Position numbers and translations under genes: made by a program. DNA of 18,181 bases. Origin: Rodentolepis nana. Lineage: Eukaryota > Platyhelminthes > Cestoda > Cyclophyllidea > Hymenolepididae. The stretch spans positions 1 through 18,181 of the forward strand of contig UZAE01013088.1 of the NCBI GenBank assembly GCA_900617975.1, in the 5' to 3' direction. Below, in pieces: positions 1 through 11,300 of this stretch; the first letter of the stretch is position 1; each line of letters opens with the position of its first letter. The notes beneath the pieces were generated by a model. That model ran no database searches. It was not told the DNA's origin and saw only the letters and a list, made by a program, of their open reading frames with translations.

Positions 1-167
1 TCATTAGCCCTTTAGTTGACTTCCGACTTCACAGAGGGGAAGGAACACCAAAGTGAAAAAGGTCGAAAGGGGGGGTGGGAACAGAAGAGTGTTTCAAATG
101 TAAAAGAGACAGACACAAAGGTAGAGAAAAGGGTGGGGTGAGTACTATGGAAGTGGTGGAATATTAC

Positions 168-288
168 ATACAGTGGGGTGATGGTAGTTTGAAGTCAGAA
201 GTCAAGGCATACAGTGGGGTCATGGTAGTTTGAAGTCAGTGGTCAACTATACAGTGGGGTGATGGTAGTTTGAAGTGAGAAGTCAACT
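168..288. repeat. Three tandem units of ~40 bp inside element copy A
   Basis: The units start at 168, 209 and 249, each opening ATACAGTGGGGT and continuing through GATGGTAGTTTGAAGT. The unit lengths are 41, 40 and about 40 bp, with only a few substitutions between them. All other family copies in the window hold this segment once, so the triplication arose within this copy or its source lineage. Confidence 0.9.
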
Positions 289-315
289 ACCAGTCAATAG
301 ACTTTTTTCCGCATA

Positions 316-431
316 AGTATACGTTGCCCAGGGTGCACCACATGGAGGTTGTAAGTACACGTTGCCCAGGGTGCACCACGTGGAGGTAGCCGTATGAAAT
401 ATACGTTGCCCATGGTGCACCACGTTGAGAT
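316..431. repeat. Three tandem units of 34-44 bp inside element copy A
   Basis: The units start at 316, 354 and 398. Each carries the block ACGTTGCCCAGGGTGCACCA or a near match (one CCATGG variant) followed by a CACGTGG-like word. Spacers between units differ in length (38 then 44 bp). The other copies have this block once, next to the CACACCCC end. Confidence 0.88.
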
Positions 432-449
432 AAGTATATCGCGCACCCC

Positions 450-1337
450 ATATCGGATAAAATATTTTAACTGCTATGGGATTAATCTTAGTCTAGAGCT
501 GAAAGCTGCTCTCAATCTGATGGACCTGAAGTTGTACCCAACCATCTCCTGACTACTTGGGAGGGGGCGGGGGACATTTTCGGTCGATTTTTTTATGGGC
601 AGTAAGGCACATATCAGTAAGCTTCTTCGTGCTAAACTTAAATTTGAACACTACTTTTAGTTGTTAGATTTGATCCGGTATGGTTTTGGTGTTCCTCTCG
701 ATGACTGTGTACAAGTGGGAATCGAACTGTGTCACCAATATCCTTGAGGATTACAGATTTGACTTGCTTCTTCTTTAATTTTTTAATTTTGCCTAGGCTT
801 TGTACATGAGGCTTACTTCTTCAAATCTAACAGATCTCCAACTTAAACAGAATAGATCTTCATACTGATTCAATATCTAACAGAAATAGAAAGACTATGT
901 AGTCTATTAGGTCATTTTTTACGTATATATTTGTACTATAAACAAGTTAGTAAGTCACCTGGAATGTATGAAATGCACCTTATAGGTCTACCATATTACT
1001 TACTTAATTGACAAGTAATCTATCTTTTTGCAGTCAGAAGCTCCCCGATTTAATTGAATCGAGGTCGGATTTCTCTAGAGCCAGCAAAAAACCTTATGCC
1101 AATGCCCCAGACACGGTTCTTTAAACCAGATCTCCTCTCCCATGTCTCCTTACGTGAGGAAATGAAAGAATTGTAAACATTCTGTTTCTTGATTTTGTAT
1201 ATACCTTACCTCATACCTCTTCGCTTACGCAGTAAATAAATAAATGCCTATTTTACGGACTTGACTTGATTCTCTCTCGCCTATTCCATTTGAAATCACC
1301 ATAATTTCAATAGCTGTTCTTTCTCTTTGCAATGCAG
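450..1337. other. Upstream non-coding region
   Basis: No convincing coding frame is seen on either strand. There is a G-rich patch near 558-573. A possible 3' splice site lies at about 1034 (TATCTTTTTGCAG), and a better one, with a long pyrimidine tract, ends at AG 1336-1337. The stretch could hold an untranslated exon, an intron of the downstream gene or its promoter. No TATA or initiator element can be assigned with any confidence. Confidence 0.5.
1311..1337 (+). promoter_or_regulatory. 3' splice site (acceptor) 18 nt before the start codon
   Basis: A pyrimidine-rich run (TGTTCTTTCTCTTTGC) leads to GCAG ending at 1337, and the ATG follows at 1356. In the ATG frame the first triplet after the AG is a stop (TAA, 1338-1340), so coding sequence cannot extend back through this junction. 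The short leader (1338-1355) is either the end of a cis-spliced 5' untranslated exon or a spliced-leader trans-splicing acceptor. A second AG at 1352-1353 is a less likely alternative. Confidence 0.5.
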
Positions 1338-1355
1338 TAATGTGGACAATTAGAA

Positions 1356-1501
1356 ATGGCATATAAGTTTGAATCATCGTCTAATACCAACTCTTGGTCT
1401 GGTGGATCTACGGCATGGAATGCTGTTAGCCAACTTCTTGAAGAAACATTTGTTCAGGACTTTGATTCCACCTCTCCAGAGGCAAATCTTCGAGCTATCA
1501 G
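1356..1501 (+). CDS. Coding exon 1 (residues 1-48)
   Basis: It opens with ATG GCA TAT AAG and ends GCTATCAG|GTATCT in phase 2. The N-terminus is Ser/Asn/Gly-rich (MAYKFESSSNTNSWSGGS), probably disordered, and leads into the first helix (AWNAVSQLLEETF). This start is chosen because it is the first ATG after the splice acceptor at 1337 and the frame is closed directly upstream. Intron 1 (1502-1583) is 82 nt and contains a 13-nt C run at 1557-1569. Confidence 0.72.
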
Positions 1502-4500
1502 GTATCTTTTTTTTCCGCATAGCTGACTGCGTGTTTGCATATCCATGGTTTTATGTCCCCCCCCCCCCCAATTTTGCCCCTAGGAACATTCGCAATTTTA
1601 TCACTGCCAATCCGATCAATAAACAAATGGTCGTTCAGAATGATCACATACGGAGAAGGTGAGAAGATGGAAATGTTGCTTAAACTCCCCCTATAAGTCT
1701 TTCGGTCTCACGCGATCACCTTTCCTTCTTTCAGAATCATGTCTCTTACTGGGGCTTTTGCGACCCCCTCTGAGTACACCACAACCTTTAAACGTGACTT
1801 CTTGTGCATGTACGCAAGTTTTCTACGAGAAAGTCCCACTTTTGCGGAAGAAATGTGCAATCAGAGGGACTTTATTATTGATCTTCTAGCTGCTGGTATG
1901 CTTAATTATACTCGCTAATCATTCGCACAACGCTGTCACCAATGGACAGGCATTTTTTGTTATGCAGAAATTACTTTAAAGTAGATGGCTTGTGATGACT
2001 AATTGATTGTGGTGGCTGCACGTGGTATAATTGAAAAGTTCAATATTATTCCTTCTTAAACAAGCAAAAGTGGTGATCTATTGGGATTATTTTTTTTTGA
2101 AATTTGAAAATCGTCAATGTCTATTTTCTTAAAGATTGCAAATTTTCTACTAACTGGCTCACAATAGACAGAAAAGCCAATTCTGGTGTGTGTAGTCTTA
2201 AGTCAAACAAATAGTCATTTTTGACTGTAAAACTATATATACGCTTCATTGCCCTATCTTATTTTGTTTTATCTTAAAGAACACTGTAGTGTTTGATTTG
2301 ATTCACCAGTAGATTCGAGCTTTAAGTTTTCCTACTCGTCATCATTTTCTACTTTGGAGAGGAAGTGTAGTAAGATGTCAAGATAGTAATGTTATTTGTT
2401 GCCTTGTTTTTGTGAGAAGCCATTATTATTACTACTACTCAAGATTTCTTCCATTAAAATAATGAGGTCACCGTTCTAAATACTTGTTTACTACGCTTTT
2501 AATTTTGCGTAATTTACGTTATCGATCGAATTCTGGCATAATGCAATTTTCAATGCCACATTCCATAAACACTAAATCAAGTCTTTGGGGGGTTAATAAT
2601 TAAGCCGAGCGTTAAATTGTCTTTCCTGTAATTTTGTAGAGGAGAAACAAAACAAAACAGAGGTTATTTGAAATGGAGGTCTTAGGTTATTGTTCGAATG
2701 ATTATGACTTCTAATATTCATCCTTTTAGTGGACCTGAGTAGCGAAAACACCGATCCTCCACTTCGCGAAGCTATTCTCCTCTTCCTAAAAACTCTCTTT
2801 GAAGCTGACAATTTGGATCAAGATCTCGAATCTGTTCCAGCGTTCAAGCGAGCTGCCGCTTTGGTAAGCCTTGTGTCAATGCAACTTCGCACTTTCTTTC
2901 AAAGGAAAGCCTTGATCATTTTTACTGACTTAGTCGTTGAGGATAAGTCGATCTATTTGAGTCTGTTTGGCTTACTGTTTGTAACGGGTAGCTATCTAGT
3001 TAATAAGGAATTTTTTTAACTGTTTCATGTGAAATATTTTGTTGTGGTTTTTCGCTTTACAGGAGATATTCACGGTCGAACGCTTAGGCAATCTCATTCG
3101 CTTGTGCGAGGCTCTTTTCGACTCAGTACGAAGAGGTTCCAAGGAGGGCTCTACAGCTCTCGTCTGTCTCACCAAATTGTTCGCCCTTCTGGTCACTGAC
3201 TCAAAGCTAGCCGAACGCAATGTTGAGCCCTTACTCCGTTTTGCTCATCGAGGTGTTATGGCAACTATTTGTCCACGTCATGCCCCCCTTGTGAATCAAG
3301 ACCGGGGTTTGATTCTTCCCTTTGATGTGGCCAAAGTTGCCCAGTGTCCGGAGTCTACCGCTTGTACTGTGAGTTGTAGTAATGGCTAAAGGCGCATATT
3401 TCTTATCAGAAGCGAGGTAATTAGATCTAGCCCATATGTTAGTTACTTTTCTGTTAAGTTGAGATAACTTCATTGTACCTCGCTAAGCTAAATATGCCTA
3501 AGCTAGTATTTACTCTTCATTCTTTGTGCAAGTTGAGATGGCAGGACCAAAATTCCATTCTCATTGCATCGATTAATTTGCTCTTGGCGCTAAGGCATCT
3601 AGTGTTGAATGGAACATCATTATTGCCTAAAATGGAGCCCTATAAGTTGTGCAGTTTCATGCTTTGTTCCAAGTTTATATGCCTTTCTCTGTTTGTATTC
3701 TAAGGACGAATTGAGGTATATGAGCCAGGTTAGAGTTAGTATTGCCCCCCTCTCTCTATCAGTATATTTGTCCTACCTATATCTAACCTTTGAAAAAAAT
3801 GCACCCAACTGCACTCACGCGTGTCGCAAGCTGACTGATGCCGCCGACGTGATGAATTTCGGTGGTCTCAGGAGAAGACCAGAGACGTATTTAATATGTT
3901 TCAAATGGCAAAAGCACCTTCTGTGTTACGCATGGAGCTCTCTTTTTGAAGGAGGTGGGGGGGGGGGGGGGTCGTACGGTTCTAGGAGCGTCAAAAAGGG
4001 TTAGAACAGGACGCTTGCTCCTCCCACACGGTTATTGCTTCTCCCCTAATACGGAAACTCGCTATCTTCACCGCTTCCTTTCCATTTTATTTGGGGGAGT
4101 CAAGAAGTGGCGTATTAGAATTGAGTGAACTTTACTGAGCTCTGCTATGTCTACATCTGCTTGGATTGTGGTCAAATTAAAATAGCAAGATCAGGCGCAG
4201 AATTAAGTGAATATATCAGCAGGCAATGAATAGAGGGGCCAAATAACTGGGGGATCAAATGTTGGTAAGGTAGCCTTGAGTCACTTGTCAATCCGATACC
4301 TCCAGCTTTCAAATGGATTAAGAATTTTGATATGCTGGCTTCATCACGTTCTCTTTTCCACTCCCTTGTTTCATCATTTCTTGCAGTTATGATTTCCGAT
4401 TCTAAGTGTTCAGACGCCATCAGTGGTGGGTTAGGAGGGGGGGGGGGTTTAATTTTGATTTGATATTCACTATGTGTAATAGCCAACGTCGTTGACTTCT

Positions 4501-7500
4501 ATGCAGTAGAATTAGTAGGATGTTAAGTTCTCTCAAGCCACTTTTCTCATAGCTATTCCACTGATCAGTATGTAACCCATTCTTTTTGAATAGATAAACC
4601 TTTTCCTAACTCACTTTTGTTCTACCTCTCCTTCCATACTTTGAAGAGTCGGCTAGTGCTAAAAATTAGGGGAAATTCTTTCCCTTGAAAGAGATAAGCC
4701 GATTCTTCCACTAATTACTATCATTTCTTGGCTTCATGCGATTTTAACTTTTCCTTACATAGCACAGTCAGTGAATAATTACTACTAACCACGTGAATGG
4801 AAAGAAGAGTATAAAGGTGCCATTTGCTGACAGGTTGTAGAAATTAGTTTGCACTTCTGCCTATATTTGGGAATGTTCGTTCCAAGCGATGGCCAGAATT
4901 GAGGACAGACCACTTTCACAATTCTCTCCATCATTACAAACTACGTGCAACTAGTTAGCTCTTTTTTTCTTCTTAATTCTATGCCAAATCCTATGGTATC
5001 CCAATATCGATTGATTTTAAGTAATCATTTCACTTAATGACTAGCAAAAGTTACCTTATTTCCTTGACTTGAATCTGACCGTGGTACATTTGAGACCCAA
5101 TGGCTGGTTTTTTATAGTCATGAGGCAAAACTCGAAGCCAAAAATATGGGTATAACCTTGACCCTATTAAGATGTCCTCTTAGAGGCAGGCTATAGGGTC
5201 ACACCAGGTATTGATACCTAAAATTGAAAATATTTTCCTTATTCGGTGACTTACGTCTATCTGCAAGCACAACATGTTTCCTTATTTTCCAATCTTTCCA
5301 GTCAATCATCTTCCTTAACAATTCCCACCAACTAACTAATTAACTAACAATTCACCTTTTTCTCTTCTAAATCATATTTTTTTGCGAGAAATGCTTGAAA
5401 ACCTATTGAGGGAATTGCGCTATGTTTCAATTCATATCTTAATAATTAAGTTAGCTTTGGCTTGCTGATCAAAAGTAAACAATGCGATCGGTTAGCCATC
5501 CACGTCACTTCAAATATACCCACGAGAATCGATCGCGTGACCTTTGGCCAGCGGCTAATTTCTCTAACTCCATCAGATGTACATTAATTTCAATATAGCA
5601 ACGCGGCTCATGTTTGTCTACCAATATCGATTTTACCTTAATATCAGAAAATTGAATTCTATGCTTAAATACTGGAATTTATTATGTCATGTGGATTAGC
5701 TAATGTGCGCTAGTTTAAATCATTTGAATGTGTCACACAAGATGTTGTTTTTAAATGCTTTATAATCATGCGAAAATAACTTCAATGGGTTTATGCGAAG
5801 TGAAATAGATGACAGAAGATTGCGAATTAAGAAGTTGGGGAAAGCAAATGTTAGTTTTACTGCGATTCAATTCCGATTCGATTTGTGAAATATTGAATTA
5901 ATAGGCACTTCATATTCCAAAATTCAAATTTCATGATTTGTCACTTGGATTTGTGATTGATTGTGCCTGTCTGCGATACTAATTGCTTTTCTCGGTCCAA
6001 TTTTCTTCCATTCTTCCAGAGGTTAGACTGACGAAAAGGTCTTGCGTTGCTTTAAACAAACTACATGACCTTGACAAAACGGAGCTGGGACGGTAAAGAT
6101 ACGATCTGTTTATTTGCTGAAATAATCAGGTCAAAGATGTTAAAATTACGTTTGTGCTTCAAGTTTAAGCTCAAAGTGAATTGAAATGGGGATATTAACT
6201 TTAGAAACCAGTAATTTGGAGTTCTGACTATCAAACGATGCTTTTCCTGCAATAACTGTCATTGTCAATAACATCACTTAGCAATTTACAGGCGTTAACC
6301 TTTCTCAAGAGAGGTTGTATAAAAATTTACCCAGTAAATCATTTTCATAACTGCAATATTTTCTGCCAAAATATTGAAAACTTCGATATGCTGAATTTTC
6401 GAGGAAATAAAATTGCTGTCTTTCACTCCAAATTACGAAGTTTATTCCATTTTATTGGGAAAAATTATTTCGTTCATTTAATTATCCAATTATCTAATTA
6501 TTGGTAAATTTAATGATAACAGTGCATTGATAGATTACTGAATAAGATATAATTCAATTCTATTGTCTCTCTTAGCGTAGTCTCCAATCTTAGAGGTAAA
6601 AAATAATTGTAAATAGTTGATAATTTCATTGTATTCTCCTCCTTCGTTATTTGCGTAAAATATTTTCGGATATATTGTGTTTAAGGCTGAATAGTAAAAC
6701 AATGGCGTTGCCTAGGTAAATAACTAAGCCATGGTTTGCCTTGAGTCCACCATTTTAATTGTGTAATACCCAGTAAGGGGGGGGGGAGAGAGGGAGATCT
6801 GTCTCAATAAAATCGATTTATTATCATACGGTTCTTTTTAGAGTTCATTTTGCGCTTAAACATTCACCTGAATCGCCCTCGACCGGGCGGGGCATATTTA
6901 CATGGCAGCTCTATGTGATCATTGTATTGGTCTGTGTTTGGGAGCCTGTCATGCTATCGTGGAAGATCCAAGAAGTGCATATTATTCATTTTCCCTTTGG
7001 TCGAACGCTGGCATTCATTTTTATTATGAATTTTATTTCGTGCTTTGAGGTTCGGTTGCTTTCTTTTGCTGTTTATCAAGTTGTTTACCACGTAGCTGGT
7101 TTGTTTTTTATCCTGCATTTCATGATATTTTGAAGACACACAGCTTGTTTTAATACGCATACGGAAACCAGCTTCCATTCGGTAGGGAATAGTTGAAAGG
7201 ATAATTGTAATGCCAATTTATTTTCAATATTGGCGTAGCCAATAGGAAATAGTTTTAGGCTAATAGTGATCATTGTGTTTCAAGTGCCTGTCAATCTTGG
7301 TTTGGCCATCATTCTCTTCTTATTCCGTCATTCAAATATCACATCTGTAGGTTATATTGAACTGGATAGAAATGTTGCATCATTTAATCCGTCTCTGAAG
7401 TTAAATTTTTAATGTCCCAGTTTCATAAATGTCAGTTACTTGCTTTCATTTAGTTCTTACACCTTTTTTTTGCATCAACAATACGATCGAATGGATTTGA

Positions 7501-8315
7501 AAATAATTACATGTAAGAGAAATTATTTGCGTTCATTTAAAGTTATTAATTTCAAATATGTCCTTTTTACTGACAGGAAGATGTCTATTTTCTGATTTCT
7601 TATTTCGAACCTAATATAATTAATTAAAAAATATAGATTACAAAGAGTACTCAAATATTAAGGATTTATCTCAGAGTTATATAACTTTCACGTCCTCAGA
7701 TTGATGTTGGGTTTATTAACTTTCCAGATTATCTTCGACTAATTTCTATGCCAGTCTTACCTTGTGAATATTGTCACTGGTAAAAATTATTTTGTGGTAT
7801 TATTGATTAAAATTATCGGCAAAATCACACCCGGAAAGTCACGTGTTTCGATGTCACTTATTGAGGAAAATGAAATACGCGTTTCAAACCCTGGGGTTCG
7901 CGAACTTTGCAGTTCATTTTCTCTCTTTGATGTAGTGACCGATTTCAAATGCACTTAACACGTAATTATGGCCCAATACAAATTCCTTTCGGCTGTTGAT
8001 AAGGGTGGAGGTTGGGAAACATCACCTCGAGCTTTTATTGTGCCACTTACCACCACAATATCGCTAGTATTTTTTTTGTTTCGTAGTTGTAATTTCCTGG
8101 CGAATTTCACAGATCTCGAAACTCGTGGAATCTCTGTTATTTTGAATTCGGTTGAGGCTTAGTAATGATAGTAATATTTTGCACTATTTGAATATCGAAC
8201 ACCCCTTTTGTTTCAATAAAGATTGATTAAAACGCTAGCTTCTAGCCGGAAGTTTCATCCATCCTATTTAGACAAAGTTTCTCAAAAAATCGATATTTGA
8301 ATTAGTTGGAGTTTT

Positions 8316-8349
<34 letters not shown>

Positions 8350-11300
8350 TATTTTATTGGTTGAAATTGAATTATGCATTGTTTGAGTTTTTCTAAATTT
8401 CCTTGTTTCTTCGTTACATATTTTACTCTATGCACCGCTGGACTCTGAATGAAAGTTTGCGCTTATATTACCTACTTTCCAATCTACTTTGATTCGTAGA
8501 TCACGAAGCCGGTGTGGTTGGCTATTTTTAGACAGCAAACCGTGCGTTTGAAGGTGGCTTTCTTATCGAAGTGGTCCCTGAATGTCTTCCCACAACGGGC
8601 TGGTAAAAAGCATCACTCGAGATTGAATAATAGCTCTTCTCATATCTCAATTACCTTATTGTGTTTACTTCAACTCCACTGGAATTCGGCTGATATTCAA
8701 CTAGCTTGACTAGCACCCACTTGAAACAAATACGCAGAAGAGGGGAGAACTTTATCGCTAAGGCAATTATTAAAGTAATTATTTACTTATATCAAATGGC
8801 AGGCATCTTGATGGTTATCATTAGCCCTTTAGTTGACTTCAGGCTTCACAGAGGGGAAGGAATATCAAAGTGAAAAAAAGTCTACTGGGAGGGGACAGAA
8901 GGGTGTTTCAAAGACGAAGGTAGAAAAGATGAGGTGAGTACTGTGGAAGTAGTCGAATATGACATACAGTGGGGTGATGGTAGTTTGAAGTGAGAAGTCA
9001 ACTGCCAGTTAATAGACTTTTTTACCGTGTGAGTATACGTTGCCCAGGATGCACCACGTGGAAGTAAGTCTATCGCACACCCCATTAAAGTAATTATAAA
9101 TACCAGTATAGGTTCAGGTAAATTGACACCTTAAGTAATCCATTCGCTCTTCTTAATTAGCTCGCATTAGTTAACTCAATTTAAATCTTTTTTTTTATGC
9201 AATGTCCAACACATATCTCCAACCTTCTTTTTTTGCAGTCGTAGTTTATGGAATTACATAATTTATATTTTTTTGTATTAATATTTACTAACTTCCTTTT
9301 TTTCTACATTTATTTGTCTTTAGGTCGCTCGTTTCTCGCTCAAAATTCTCTTTTTTGTCATCTATCATGTGCCTATCGCGTTTGAGACATTTAAAAGTAG
9401 TAAGTTATTTCTTCTCTACCTCTGGTTTTATGTTATAATTTTACAATGCCATTCCCTACTTGTATATAAAGAGTTGCAACCACTTATAATTACCTTTTTT
9501 GTCAGTGGATCAATGCAATTATTAATTACTTTTTGTGTTTGAATTTATTATGTCAAGGAAATTGGATTAAGTAGGGTATTTATTTATATCAAATGGTAGG
9601 CGTTTTGATAGGTATCATTAGCCCTTTAGTTGACTACGGGCTTCATAGAGGGGAGGAGGAACATCAAAGTGAAAAAAAGTCGATAGGGAGGAACGGAAGA
9701 GTGGTTTAAAGATGTAAAAGAAACAGGCTAAAAGGTGGAGAAAAAGGTAAAATGAGTACTGTGGAAGTGGTCGAAAATGACAACCAAGTGAGTCATGGTA
9801 GTTTGAAGTCAGAAGTCAACTGCCGGATAATAGACTTTTTTGCCGTATGAGTATACGTTGCCCAGGGTGCACCGCGTGGAGGTAAGTCTATCGCACACCC
9901 CGGATTAAGTAAGGTAGAATTTGGTCTTCAGCGCTTCAACGGGATACTTCTTTTTTATTTGCAGCATAGCATAGTGTTGAATTATTCCCAGTACTCAGCA
10001 TCACATGTGGAGCTGATTTAGGAGCAGGGAGGGGGTGGGGTGGGGGGGGGGAGGAATATAGTAAAATGGAATATATTTTTTTCCTCATTGTGCCTTATTA
10101 TTACCAAGAGCAGTGTTTAGAGAAGAAGTAATAATCCTGAACCCCTTCGACCGCGGTTATAGGTCCGCATTCGTGTTTCCGAATAGTGTACGCAGAGTTG
10201 AAATCACGAGTGCGTTCCATTACTTTGAAGTACTTACTTTACATCGTACACCTCTTTTATACATTGATGTGGTTCCAGGTTCGCTTCTTTTAATTCTCTT
10301 GGCTGACAATTGTGCCTCATCCTCCCATGGTCGATTGAAAAAAATGCGGATATGGGCCTATTCATTGGAGGGGAAACCAAGATTTGCACTAGAGTCTGTT
10401 CTAGCTGAGATATCCTGCAAAAAAGACTTGCCATCTTAGTCACATCTAATTGTACCATATAATCCTTACTTCGAAGTTACTTCATTGATTTACAACTTGT
10501 GGTATTGATAGTTAAGACAAACTGATTAGTTGTTGTTACCTCCTACAGTTGGAAAGTAATTTCTCTTCTTAACTGCCAACACAATAGTGACATTATGCTA
10601 TTGTTAATAATGGCAAAACAAGTTCGATTTTTAATTGCACGAAGCAAGTTAAATTAGTCATCATTAAATCCAATGAATATTAACTATGGGGAATCCCAGA
10701 GGCCTTGATAACGTTTTTTTCTCTTTTTGATTTTTTGGTATTCAATGGTATGCTGCCAAGTTATGTTCAAAGGTGCGAAGTTCACAATTCGTCAGCCGGT
10801 TTAATGAAATAGCTTTTTTGGTACTTTTTGCTTATGGTCGGGTTTTTTTTTCACCTCTAATGATTGGTTCTGTCGTCTCGAGTTCTTCCAAAGATGATTG
10901 AGTTGAAGAAATGATCTATTCACGATCTTAATACAACACAGCTGTGTTCGCAAACATTTAAATTATTATTGCTTTTCAATAAAACGAAGACGTTTATAGC
11001 ATATTTGTGTAGGTAAACAATTTTACGGCCTTTTTCATATCTGTGCTTTGTGAAGCTATTAAGTAAACGAAAATATAGATTATATTTACGGCAAACTAAA
11101 CAATTTATTTGGAATTTTATTATTTATTATGCCTTAAAATAAACAAATTTAGGGTCTTATGGAGTGGGTTCTCATTTTTTCTATTTGAGAATATTCAAAT
11201 TGGAAAAAAAAGATTGAACGCCACGAATTTTCATAGTTTGTGGATTTTACCACTTAATAACTACATAAAATTTATTTATATATTGGGATAAAATTACTCC

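Larger units (their letters stand above)
1..449 (-). mobile_element. SINE-like element, copy A (left end off window, internally expanded)
   Basis: This is the same repeat family as the copies at 8783, 9579, 12644, 13112 and 14800. It opens inside the shared block TCATTAGCCCTTTAGTTGAC, so only about 25-35 bp of the A-rich end is missing beyond the window edge. It ends in the family terminus GCGCACCCC at 449. The copy is much longer than the usual 300-326 bp because two internal segments are each present three times in tandem (168-288 and 316-431). Strand is given as minus because the A-rich tail of complete copies lies at their left end. No target-site duplication can be checked here because the left flank is absent. 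Confidence 0.85.

Noticed and set aside
3473..4128. Chain of + strand open frames after exon 5
   Set aside because: They overlap in different frames, one contains a poly-Gly tract encoded by the G run, and no splice site pair joins them in the phase of exon 5.
5327..5398. Cluster of CTAAC-like branch motifs followed by a pyrimidine tract
   Set aside because: No coding frame follows the AG at GCGAG, so it looks like a decoy 3' splice site at most.
8783..9083. Interpreting the family as a MITE or other cut-and-paste DNA transposon
   Set aside because: The ends TTTATTTATATC and CACACCCC are not inverted repeats of each other, and 14-16 bp duplications are too long for the usual DNA transposon families.
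8882..9085. Minus-strand open frame covering element copy B, similar at peptide level to one in copy D (12733-13011)
   Set aside because: The shared peptide follows from shared DNA. The equivalent frame has stops in copy C (CCA TGA) and copy F (TGG TAG), and the element is only about 300 bp. It is not a conserved protein.
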